A stretch of 64,000 nt of DNA, from positions 1,612,001 to 1,676,000 of the forward strand of contig NZ_CP059571.1 of assembly GCF_014055025.1 (NCBI RefSeq). The letters are read 5' to 3'. A program made the position numbers and the translations under genes. Of this stretch, positions 45,684 through 55,857 are shown piece by piece. Under the pieces are notes generated by a model that was not told where the DNA came from, searched no databases, and worked only from the letters and a program-made list of their open reading frames with translations. Origin of the DNA: Neisseria bacilliformis. GTDB taxonomy: Bacteria; Pseudomonadota; Gammaproteobacteria; Burkholderiales; Neisseriaceae. Numbering within the stretch: the first letter of the stretch is position 1; every line of letters starts with the position of its first letter.

Positions 45684-46364
45684 TTATCGCTTTGCTGTTT
45701 CGCGCTCAAGCAGTTTGTTGTATTGCGCATCAGACAGGCAACGGTTTTTGCTGCGCCATTTGCCGTTTGGCAGCAAGGCTTTTTCGACAATTTTCACTTT
45801 GCCTGCACCGCAGCCGTCATGGGTATCAACGCGCGAATACACGTTTTGCAGCCCTTTGGCGCTGGGGCGGTAGTGTTCGGTGTAATGAATGGCTGCGCCT
45901 GATTTGCCGTAAACAATCAGCAGCTTGCGCTTCGCATCGGTTTCAGGCAGCCCCATGTAGTTATCGGTCAAATCGGTTAAATCGGCGTTGCGAACCAATT
46001 TGCCGTCTGCTGTTTGCAGATAAATATCGTAGCTGGCTGAGCCGTATGGTCCTTGATGCCCGCGCGGCACGGCAACATCGTCTTTGCCGTCAAAATTAAA
46101 ATCGTCGATGGCAATCGGATTGACCAGCGGTGCGGCACCTTGGGCTTTGGGCGCGGAAAATTCGTGGAAATCGGCGGGCAGCGTGTGCGTTTGCTTGCCG
46201 AGCGTCAGCTGCACTTCGCCTTTGCCTGCGCATTTGCCTTCGGCGCATTGGTCAACATGGATGCTGCCTGCCCAGCCTTGGGGCAGATTGGTCATCGGAA
46301 AGGTCTCGGCGTGGGCGGCGAGCGCGGTGGTTAAAAGCGCGATGGTTATGAGTTTGTTTTGCAT
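45684..46364 (-). CDS. Secreted FG-GAP/XAC2610-like protein
   Basis: 226-residue exported protein: signal peptide MQNKLITIALLTTALAAHA, then a beta-rich domain with the calcium-type loop FNFDGKDDVAVPRGHQGPYG and repeated YDIYLQTADGKLV strands. It resembles XAC2610-like proteins, one of which binds calcium and inhibits lysozyme (family knowledge; assignment is tentative). C-terminal third has CGAGKVK and NRCLS cysteines. ATG at 46364 with AAGGA upstream; the longer frame is not needed. Confidence 0.7.
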   Translation of the reverse strand: MQNKLITIALLTTALAAHAETFPMTNLPQGWAGSIHVDQCAEGKCAGKGEVQLTLGKQTHTLPADFHEFSAPKAQGAAPLVNPIAIDDFNFDGKDDVAVPRGHQGPYGSASYDIYLQTADGKLVRNADLTDLTDNYMGLPETDAKRKLLIVYGKSGAAIHYTEHYRPSAKGLQNVYSRVDTHDGCGAGKVKIVEKALLPNGKWRSKNRCLSDAQYNKLLERETAKR

Positions 46365-46716
46365 GGAGTTTCCTTGGGGTTGTTTAAAAAGTTGGCGCAA
46401 CAAAAAAACCGCTTTCAGGCAGCCTGAAACGGCAAAATACGCGGGTAATGGTATCTGTCCTGTGGCTTGCTGACAAGCAAGGGTAGGTTGGGTTGAAACC
46501 CAACATAGTTGAATAATCGGAAATGTTGGGTTTGCAACTCAAGCTACTTGCTGAAAAGGCAGCCTGAAAATGGGTTTTTACCGTTTTCAGGCTGCCTTGA
46601 ACCGCGTGCGCAGCAAAGCTGCACACCCTACGGCATACAGGCTACGCTTGCTAATGCCTTTTCTCTTGCCCGCTGCGTTAAAATCGCGGTTCCGCATCAT
46701 CATCGGATTTCAAAAT
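46365..46716. repeat. Divergent intergenic region with repeats
   Basis: AGGCAGCCTGAA words near 46422 and 46557 and an inverse near 46583, a facing pair of GGTTGGGTTGAAACCCAACAT-like repeats (46482-46545) and a GTGTG-type repeat (46605). No gene seen. Confidence 0.6.
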
Positions 46717-47439
46717 ATGCCGTTTACTCTTGCTCACCCGATTGCTATTTTGCCGTTTTCACGTTGCCGTTATTGCCATTTCCCTGCATTGGTCATCGGA
46801 AGCCTTTCTCCTGATTTCGTCTATTTTCTGCATGGACGTGCTGTATCCGGCGGACATGGTTTGGCCGATATGCTGTGGCCGAATCTGGCGTTGTGCTTTG
46901 CGGTTTATTGGCTTTATCTTGCCCTGTGGCGAGACGCTTTATCTGATTTTTTACCCAATTGCCTTAATGCCGCCCCCTATAGACCGTCTAAAAATGTAGA
47001 TTTTCATAAAATCAAAGCCGCCCTCTTCATACCGAGTGCTTTATTCGGCATGGCCACCCATCTTTTCCTTGATGCGTTTACCCACCCCACCGGCTGGTTT
47101 GTGCAGCATTTCCCCGTGCTGCAACAAACCGTATTGTTTCTGCCAATCTTTAAATGGCTGCAATATGGCGGCGGTGTAATAGGCCTAACCACCTGCCTGT
47201 ACTTTGTATTCCGCACCGCCCGCCGCCGGCCATACCGCTCTCGTCAAACCATTGGACAAAAATACCGTTTTTGGATTCTCTGTACCATTCTGTCACTGTT
47301 TGGCTTTTCCATCTGGCAAATCATTGCTCCCGTGCCGTTGGGTCATGCCGCCACACAAATAATCCGCCTGATTGATTGTGCAGCGATTTCATTTTCGATA
47401 GTGTGTCTGAGACATATTGCCCGAAAGGAAAATGGCTGA
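46717..47439 (+). CDS. DUF4184 family membrane protein
   Basis: 240-residue protein opening MPFTLAHPIAILPF, the hallmark of DUF4184 proteins, followed by PALVIGSLSPDFVYF and HLFLDAFTHPTGW with conserved His/Asp residues, and about five membrane helices. The family resembles inner-membrane metal-dependent hydrolases, but no activity is known. Composition is clearly more AT-rich than the rest of the window. The ATG at 46717 is used; the long N-terminal extension in the open frame comes from repeat sequence. Confidence 0.82.
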   Translation: MPFTLAHPIAILPFSRCRYCHFPALVIGSLSPDFVYFLHGRAVSGGHGLADMLWPNLALCFAVYWLYLALWRDALSDFLPNCLNAAPYRPSKNVDFHKIKAALFIPSALFGMATHLFLDAFTHPTGWFVQHFPVLQQTVLFLPIFKWLQYGGGVIGLTTCLYFVFRTARRRPYRSRQTIGQKYRFWILCTILSLFGFSIWQIIAPVPLGHAATQIIRLIDCAAISFSIVCLRHIARKENG

Positions 47440-47490
47440 AAAAGCGGTTTTATGGCAATCGTTAAGTGTGTTGTTTTTATATCTATTCAG

Positions 47491-47664
47491 GGGCTTAGGA
47501 AGCAAAATCACCAAAAACAGTGATAAGCTTCTGAAATGAAATTAAAAAACAAGTATCAAAAGTTCAGCAAAATTTCTGAACCACAATTTCGTCAAATTCT
47601 ACGGCTATTTGCCTTGGATTTGACTGCTTCTGATACTGCCAGATTAACTGGCATCAGCGGGTAG
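47491..47664 (+). mobile_element. IS1595-family transposase 5' remnant
   Basis: After a GGGGCTTAGGAAGCA end-like sequence, ATG 47536 encodes 42 residues (MKLKNKYQKFSKISEPQFRQ ... ALDLTASDTARLTGIS) that match the start of an IS1595-type transposase. It stops at a TAG created by a GTAGGTCGGGC intergenic repeat. Confidence 0.65.
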
Positions 47665-47809
47665 GTCGGGCATTGATGCCCAACTTTTTTAAATTGGTCG
47701 GCGTTTGTCAGTCGGGCATAAATGCCCGACCTACTTGTTTGGTTTTCAGGCTGCCTTGGATGCCGTCTGAAAAGCCTAAATGGCAGCCTGAAAACGGAAA
47801 ACCAGATTT
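47665..47809. repeat. Intergenic repeats before mfd end
   Basis: Two facing GTCGGGCATTGATGCCCAAC / GTCGGGCATAAATGCCCGAC hairpins (47666-47735), a reverse Kingella-type DUS (47747), an ATGCCGTCTGAA word (47760) and a GGCAGCCTGAA pair (47783, 47809) that should terminate mfd. Confidence 0.65.
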
Positions 47810-50800
47810 TCAGGCTGCCTTTGGGCTTAACTGCTTCATCACCGCCCTTACCATCCGCACGCGCTCGGCAACGCTTTCCATCATGGCGGTTACCCGCAAT
47901 CTATCCGCCCCCGCCATGCGGTAGTTTTTGTTGGACTGCATCAGCAAAATAATATCGGCAGGCTCTACGCTGGTGTGTTTGCCGAAGGTGAGCGTAAGCG
48001 CGTCGCTTGATGCGTCGATGGTGGTGATGCCGAGGCTTTTCGCCATTAACCGCAGGCGGTGGCTTTCCAGCAGGGTGGTTACGGGCTGCTCGGGCAGTCC
48101 GAATCTGTCCACCAATTCTTCGTGGATGCTGTTGATTTGCCCTTCGCTCTCGCAGGTGGCGAGGCGTTTGTAGAGCACCAAGCGTTCGTGAATATCGGGA
48201 CAGTAGCTTTCGGGCAGCAGGGCGGGGCTGTGCAGCTTGATTTCGGTGGTTACGCCCAATGGCGCGTCCAAATCGGGCTGGCGCCCTTTTTTCAAATCGC
48301 GCACGGCTTGTTTGAGCATTTCGGTGTAGAGCGTGAAGCCGACTTGCACCATTTCGCCCGACTGCCCTTCGCCGAGGATTTCGCCCGCGCCGCGGATTTC
48401 CAAGTCCTGCATCGCCAGCGAAAAACCTGCGCCCAGTTCGTCGGCAGCGGCGATGGCATCCAGCCGTTTTTCAGCGTCTTTGCTGATGTATTCGGGCGTG
48501 AGCAGATAGGCGTAGGCTTGGTGGTGGCTGCGCCCGACGCGCCCGCGCAGTTGGTGGAGCTGGGCGATGCCGAATTTGTCGGCGCGATTGATGATGATGG
48601 TGTTGGCGTTGGGAATGTCTATGCCCGTTTCAATGATGGTGGAACAGAGTAAGACGTTGAACCGCTGTTGCAAAAAGTCGCGCATCACTTGTTCCAGCTC
48701 GCGCTCGCGCAGTTGCCCGTGCGCCACGCCGATACGGGCTTCGGGCAGCAGGGTTTCCAGCCGCTCGCGCATATTCTCAATCGTATCCACTTCATTGTGC
48801 AGGAAAAACACTTGCCCGCCACGTTTGAGCTCGCGCAATACGGCTTCGCGCACGCTGCCTTCGCTGAACGGTTTGACAAAGGTTTTCACGGCCAGTCGGC
48901 GGCTGGGGGCGGTGGTAATCAGCGAGAAGTCGCGCAAGCCTTCTAAGGCCATGCTTAATGTGCGCGGAATCGGCGTGGCGGTGAGGGTGAGGATGTCCAC
49001 GTTGGCGCGCAGTTTTTTCAGCTGCTCTTTTTGGCGCACGCCGAAGCGGTGTTCTTCGTCGATGATGACCAAGCCTAAGTTTTTAAACGAAATGTCGTCT
49101 TGCACCAGCTTGTGCGTGCCGATGACAATATCCACCGTGCCGTCTGCCATACCGGTGAGCGTGGCGCGGGTTTCTTTGCTGCTGTTGAAGCGCGAAAGCT
49201 GGGCGACTTTGACGGGAAAATCGGCGAAACGGTCGGCAAAATTCTGCGCGTGCTGCTCCACCAAAAGCGTGGTCGGCGCGAGCACGGCGACTTGTTTGCC
49301 GCCCATCACGGCAACGAAGGCGGCACGCAGCGCGACTTCGGTTTTGCCGAAGCCCACGTCGCCGCACACCAGCCTGTCCATCGGGCGCGCTTGGGTTAAG
49401 TCTTTGATGACGGCGGCGATGGCGGCGGCCTGGTCTTCGGTTTCTTCGTAGCCGAAGCCGTCGGCAAAGGCGCGGTAGTCGTCTTCGTCAAACTGGAATT
49501 TGTGGCCTTCCTGCGCGGCACGGCGGGCGTAGAGATTGAGCAATTCGGCGGCGGTATCGCGCGCTTTTTCGGCGGCCTTGCGCTTGGCTTTGTTCCATGC
49601 TGCGCTGCCGAGTTTGTGCAACTGCACGTTTTCATGCGCCGCGCCCGAGTAGCGGCTGATTAAATGCAGTTGCGAAACAGGCACATAAAGCTGCGCTTCG
49701 CCTGCGTATTCGAGCAGCATCATTTCTTGCGCTTCGCCGCCCAAATCCATAGACACCAAGCCCATATAGCGCCCGATGCCGTGTTCTTCGTGGACAACGG
49801 GGTCGCCGATGCTGATTTCGGCAAGGTCGCGCAGCAAACCATCGGATACGGCGGCGTGCTTTTTGCGGCGGGTGCTGCTGCGGCTTTTGGCGACGTATTG
49901 GTAGAGGTCGGATTCGGTGATAAGGGCGATTTTCAGGCTGCCTGAAAGGTCGTCTGAAACGCCCATAGATCGGATACCCGTATCCGACAAAACGTCCGAC
50001 GCTGCGGGAGTGTCGGATTCAAGAATCCGACCTACGCTGTTTTCAGGCTGCCTGTCGGCGCGGGCAATGAAGGTAAGCTCGTCTGCCAACTGTTCGTTTT
50101 CATAGTGCACCAAGCCTGCTTCGTCAAACTTGACCATAATGCCGTTTGCCAGACCTGCCAGGCTTTCATCGCCGTATTCGTTCAGGTCAAACAGGGCGAC
50201 AATGCGCCCATGCCATGCCTGTTCTACGCGAACGTAATCGCCGATGTGCATAGGCGTGCCGTCGGTGTAGCGCGGGCGGGCTTGGGCTTTCAGGCTGCCT
50301 TCGATGCCGTCTGAAACGTCCGTAGGTCGGATACTTGTATCCGACAAAACGTCTGCCGCTGCGGAAGTGTCGGATTCAAGAATCCGACCTACGCCGTTTT
50401 CAGGCTGCCCCAACTTAAACCCATACGCCAGCGGCGTTACCGTGATGCACAGCTTCTCGCAGCTCTCCAAAAACGCCTGCCAGCCGTCCACGCTTTTCGG
50501 TTTCAAACCGTGTTGCGCGAAAAAGCCCAGCATCGTTTCGCGCCGCCCCGCGCTTTCGGCGGTAAGCAGAATCCGCCCGTCAAAGGCCGTCTGAAAATCC
50601 TGCAAGGCCTGCAAAGGCTGCTCGGCTTGGCGGTTCACCGCCACATTTGGCAACGCAAACGCCGCGCCGCCCAGCTCGGGCAAAATCTGCGGATAGCCTT
50701 TCAGGCAGCCTGAAAACTGATCCGCCGCCAGATACAGATGTTGCGGCGGCAGCGGCGGATAAGTCGCATCGCCCTGCGCCATTTGGAAACGCGATTTCAC

Positions 50801-51682
50801 TTCCGCCTCAAACCGTCGCGCCTCGGTGTGCACATCGCCCACGCACACCGCCAGCGCGTCCGCGCCCAGATAGTCAAACAGCGTCGCGCAGCCGTCTTCA
50901 AAAAACAGCGGCAGATAATATTCCACCCCCGCGCCAAACTGCCCGCCGCTCACCGCCTTATACACCGCCGCATCGTTCGGATTGCCGTTTACCTCCTCGC
51001 GGAAACGGCTGCGGAAAATCTTTTGCGCCGCGTCGTCGGTGGGGAACTCGTGCGCCGGCAGCAGGCGGATTTCCGACACAGGCGCGATGGTGCGCTGGCT
51101 GTCGGGGTCAAACGTTTTGATACTGTCAATCTCATCGTCAAACAAATCAATGCGATATGGCGTGTCGCTGCCCGTGGGGAACAAATCCACGATGCCGCCG
51201 CGCACGGCAAATTCGCCGCCCGCCACCACGTTGGATACCGCGCTGTAACCCGCTTCCACCAGATTCTGCCGCAGCGCCGCAATATCCAGCCGCTGCCCCG
51301 TTTTCAGCCAAAACGTGCGCCCCAAGAGAAACGGCGCGGGCGCAAGACGCTGCATCGCCGTGGACACCGGCACAAACAGCGCGTGAGCCAGCCCGTTTTT
51401 GAGCTGCCACAACACCGACAGCCGCTCCGACACCAAATCCTGATGCGGCGAAAAACGCTCATACGGCAGCGTTTCCCAGTCGGGCAGAAACAGCGCGTTG
51501 TCCTCTGGGCGGAAAAACTGCCACGCCGTTTGCAGCCGCAACGCGGTTTCCGCGTCGGGCGTAAGAATCAGCTTGGGCGGCTTGGCGGGCAGGTTTTGCG
51601 TTAAAAAATAGGGCAGGCTGCCGGCGGTGAGATTGAGCCAGCGCACGCGCGGGGCGGATTTTGTGGGGAGGGGGAGGGTCAT
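47810..51682 (-). CDS. mfd: Transcription-repair coupling factor with two in-frame repeat insertions
   Basis: 1290-residue ATPase that removes stalled RNA polymerase and recruits UvrA (E. coli Mfd has 1148 residues). N-terminal UvrB-like region about 1-390, RNA-polymerase-interacting domain after about 620, translocase with Walker A CGDVGFGKTE, DEEH (VIIDEEHRFG) and RecG-like motifs, and C-terminal regulatory domain. Two segments of about 40 residues (QPENGVGRILESDT ... and QPENSVGRILESDT ...) are encoded by near-identical intergenic-type repeats and explain part of the extra length. Flanked and interrupted by Kingella-type DUS. ATG at 51682. Confidence 0.92.
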   Translation of the reverse strand: MTLPLPTKSAPRVRWLNLTAGSLPYFLTQNLPAKPPKLILTPDAETALRLQTAWQFFRPEDNALFLPDWETLPYERFSPHQDLVSERLSVLWQLKNGLAHALFVPVSTAMQRLAPAPFLLGRTFWLKTGQRLDIAALRQNLVEAGYSAVSNVVAGGEFAVRGGIVDLFPTGSDTPYRIDLFDDEIDSIKTFDPDSQRTIAPVSEIRLLPAHEFPTDDAAQKIFRSRFREEVNGNPNDAAVYKAVSGGQFGAGVEYYLPLFFEDGCATLFDYLGADALAVCVGDVHTEARRFEAEVKSRFQMAQGDATYPPLPPQHLYLAADQFSGCLKGYPQILPELGGAAFALPNVAVNRQAEQPLQALQDFQTAFDGRILLTAESAGRRETMLGFFAQHGLKPKSVDGWQAFLESCEKLCITVTPLAYGFKLGQPENGVGRILESDTSAAADVLSDTSIRPTDVSDGIEGSLKAQARPRYTDGTPMHIGDYVRVEQAWHGRIVALFDLNEYGDESLAGLANGIMVKFDEAGLVHYENEQLADELTFIARADRQPENSVGRILESDTPAASDVLSDTGIRSMGVSDDLSGSLKIALITESDLYQYVAKSRSSTRRKKHAAVSDGLLRDLAEISIGDPVVHEEHGIGRYMGLVSMDLGGEAQEMMLLEYAGEAQLYVPVSQLHLISRYSGAAHENVQLHKLGSAAWNKAKRKAAEKARDTAAELLNLYARRAAQEGHKFQFDEDDYRAFADGFGYEETEDQAAAIAAVIKDLTQARPMDRLVCGDVGFGKTEVALRAAFVAVMGGKQVAVLAPTTLLVEQHAQNFADRFADFPVKVAQLSRFNSSKETRATLTGMADGTVDIVIGTHKLVQDDISFKNLGLVIIDEEHRFGVRQKEQLKKLRANVDILTLTATPIPRTLSMALEGLRDFSLITTAPSRRLAVKTFVKPFSEGSVREAVLRELKRGGQVFFLHNEVDTIENMRERLETLLPEARIGVAHGQLRERELEQVMRDFLQQRFNVLLCSTIIETGIDIPNANTIIINRADKFGIAQLHQLRGRVGRSHHQAYAYLLTPEYISKDAEKRLDAIAAADELGAGFSLAMQDLEIRGAGEILGEGQSGEMVQVGFTLYTEMLKQAVRDLKKGRQPDLDAPLGVTTEIKLHSPALLPESYCPDIHERLVLYKRLATCESEGQINSIHEELVDRFGLPEQPVTTLLESHRLRLMAKSLGITTIDASSDALTLTFGKHTSVEPADIILLMQSNKNYRMAGADRLRVTAMMESVAERVRMVRAVMKQLSPKAA
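49931..50052. repeat. Repeat insertion 1 inside mfd
   Basis: Kingella-type DUS at both edges enclosing two hairpins, CGGATACCCGTATCCG and GTCGGATTCAAGAATCCGAC, in frame with mfd. Also contains AGGTCGTCTGAA. Confidence 0.75.
50288..50409. repeat. Repeat insertion 2 inside mfd
   Basis: Same arrangement as insertion 1 with CGGATACTTGTATCCG and GTCGGATTCAAGAATCCGAC, plus ATGCCGTCTGAA; encodes a nearly identical peptide. Confidence 0.75.
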
Positions 51683-51763
51683 GGTGGTTTTGGGTTTTTA
51701 GGTTATCGGGTGGGGTAAAGTTTCGCAGGTCGGGCATTGATGCCCGAGCTACGCGCTGAATCA

Positions 51764-52207
51764 TTAAAACGTCCAATTTTTCATTATTTCTTGCACCTGC
51801 TTGGCGTGGGTGCGGTTTTGTTCGGCAATACACGCATTTTTACGCATGGTTCTTGCCGTTCCGATTGCGCCGCCGCCCAATGAAGCCGCCCAATCGCAAT
51901 AACGGTTTCTGTATGCGGCAAAAGACTGTTCCGCCGCCGCATATTTTTGCAGGGCGGCATCTTTGTATCTTTGCTCTTCGTCCCATTGCTTTATTTTCGC
52001 GATGGTTTGCGCTTGGGCGTTTTGCCAAACCGTTTCGCTGCGGTCGGCGTTTTGCTTAATGCAGGCTTGCACATCAACCTGCGCGAAATGCCGGTCGCTG
52101 CACGCATCGCGGATAGTGTGTTCAAGCGGCATGGCATCGGCAAACGCGTTCGCAGACGCGAATAAAAAGAGTAAAACTGTTCCCGTTTTGCTGGTTGGAT
52201 TGGACAT
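51764..52207 (-). CDS. LprI-like secreted protein
   Basis: 147-residue exported protein: signal peptide about residues 1-24 ending ANAFADA, then a helical, cysteine-containing domain (RDACSDRHFAQVDVQACIKQ, RYCDWAASLGGG, MRKNACIAEQNRTH) with the spacing of the LprI/YecT family. Some family members inhibit lysozyme. ATG at 52207; an in-frame ATG further upstream is less likely because it would place charged residues before the signal peptide. Confidence 0.75.
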   Translation of the reverse strand: MSNPTSKTGTVLLFLFASANAFADAMPLEHTIRDACSDRHFAQVDVQACIKQNADRSETVWQNAQAQTIAKIKQWDEEQRYKDAALQKYAAAEQSFAAYRNRYCDWAASLGGGAIGTARTMRKNACIAEQNRTHAKQVQEIMKNWTF

Positions 52208-52281
52208 GATGTGTTTTCTTTTTAATGGTTGTATCGCTCGAATAGGCATATCCGACAAAATATTTCAGGCTGCCTTTGGCA

Positions 52282-52728
52282 CTACTGCGGATTATGCCAT
52301 TCCATCAGCCGCTGAAACGCGGCGCGGTTGGCGGTGCAAAACGGCGCGGCTTTGGCGGCGATTTCGGCATCGGACGGCTCGGGTTCGCGCTCGGCCAAAT
52401 CCATCAGCGGCGACAAGTTTGGTATGGAGGCAATCGCTTTTTCGGGATTCAGACCGCCGTGCTGCTTGCAATCCTCTATCAGGTATCCCTGCCGCTGAAA
52501 GGCGTTGTTCAGCCATTTGTCGCTGCCGGCCAGCTTCATCACGTCGCTTTGCGGGCAGAAGCCCAGGTAGGTGCGGAACAGCACGTCCATGCGCAAAATT
52601 TCGTTGCGGCAGTTTTGCGCGGTGATGATGCGGACGTTTTCCGGCAATTTTAGCGCGTCCGCAGCGGGCGGCTGCGCGGCGGCATGGGTGGTAAGCAGGG
52701 CGAGTAAGAAAGCGGTGAGGATTTTCAT
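52282..52728 (-). CDS. Hypothetical secreted protein (148 aa)
   Basis: Not recognised. Signal peptide MKILTAFLLALLTTHAAA, mature part with four cysteines (AQNCRNEILRMD, LGFCPQSD, IEDCKQHGG, APFCTANRA), helical, no membrane anchor. Lies just upstream of the LprI-like gene on the same strand (74-base gap), so the two may be co-expressed. ATG at 52728; a weak TACAAT-like box lies near 52815. Confidence 0.65.
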   Translation of the reverse strand: MKILTAFLLALLTTHAAAQPPAADALKLPENVRIITAQNCRNEILRMDVLFRTYLGFCPQSDVMKLAGSDKWLNNAFQRQGYLIEDCKQHGGLNPEKAIASIPNLSPLMDLAEREPEPSDAEIAAKAAPFCTANRAAFQRLMEWHNPQ

Positions 52729-53058
52729 GATGCGTACCTTTGCAACGGCGGGAAGACAAGCGGCTGAGGCCGTCTGAAAAGGTTTTCAGACGGCCTGTAT
52801 GATGCGCGGCGGATTGTAACCGAGGCCGTCTGAAAAAAGTAGGACGGCTTGGGCTGCGCATAAAAACAGTTTTTTATGACGCCCGTCAAATATTTTCCTG
52901 CAAACGACTGTTTTTTTCAGACGGCCTCTGCCAAGCTATGTTAGGATAATTATTATTATTTTGAGCAGAACGGCGGCAGAGGCCGTCTGAAAGATTGAAA
53001 AACGGTGCCGGCGGCAACATATGGGCGGCTTTGAATCCGCACAAACAAGGCCGAAAAC
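52729..53058. repeat. Divergent intergenic region upstream of clpS
   Basis: Inverted DUS pair 52767-52796, a second, wide pair (near 52824 and 52916), a single DUS near 52980, and an AT-rich stretch GATAATTATTATTATTTTG (about 52946-52964) that may hold the clpS promoter. No gene seen. Confidence 0.55.
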
Positions 53059-53360
53059 ATGGCAACACAGCACCGGCAGTCCGCCGATGAAAGCGCAATA
53101 AAACTGCGCCCGCCGCGCAAATACGGCGTTTTCCTGCTCAACGACGACTACACCACCATGGATTTCGTGGCGCAGGTATTGACCGAAGTGTTTTTCCTGT
53201 CCGAAGACCGCGCCTTCGCCGTGATGCTCCTGGTACACCACGAAGGCAAAGGGCTTTGCGGCACATTCACCCGCGACGTGGCGCAAACCAAGCAGGCGCA
53301 GGTGCACCGGCGCGCCGCCGATGCCGGTTTCCCGCTCAAATGCACAATAGAGGAGGTTTC

Positions 53361-53364
<4 letters not shown>
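53059..53364 (+). CDS. clpS: ClpS, adaptor of ClpAP
   Basis: 101-residue N-end-rule adaptor that feeds substrates to ClpA. The conserved core is YGVFLLNDDYTTMDFV (residues 22-37), with VMLLVHHEGKGLCG forming the hydrophobic pocket region. Stop overlaps the clpA start (ATGA), so the pair is translationally coupled. ATG at 53059. Confidence 0.94.
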
Positions 53365-55628
<2,264 letters not shown>

Positions 55629-55636
55629 AGCAACAC

Positions 55637-55676
55637 AGGCCGTCTGAAAACGCAGTTTCCGTTTTTCAGACGGCCT
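55637..55676 (+). terminator. Inverted DUS pair after clpA
   Basis: AGGCCGTCTGAA at 55637-55648 and the inverse at 55665-55676, nine bases past the clpA stop. A further DUS pair (55738-55789) and a GTGTG-type repeat (55690) follow. Confidence 0.75.
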
Positions 55677-55820
55677 CTTGCCGCACAGGCAGGATATGTG
55701 GCGCAGCCACACACTCGGTTTGCCCCGCCTCAATGAAAGGCCGTCTGAAAGCACAGCCAAAATCCCCAAACACGATTTTCAGACGGCCTCCCGCTCCATC
55801 CCGCCCCATCCGCCGCTTGC

Positions 55821-55826
55821 TATAAT
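55821..55826 (+). promoter_or_regulatory. -10 box of recD
   Basis: TATAATCCGCC, 32 bases before the ATG. Confidence 0.6.
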
Positions 55827-55857
55827 CCGCCTCCTCCCTGCCAACCCATCCCGCACC

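Noticed and set aside
46570-46716. N-terminal extension of the DUF4184 protein
   Set aside because: It is translated DUS and GTGTG-repeat sequence; the family start MPFTLAHP is at 46717.
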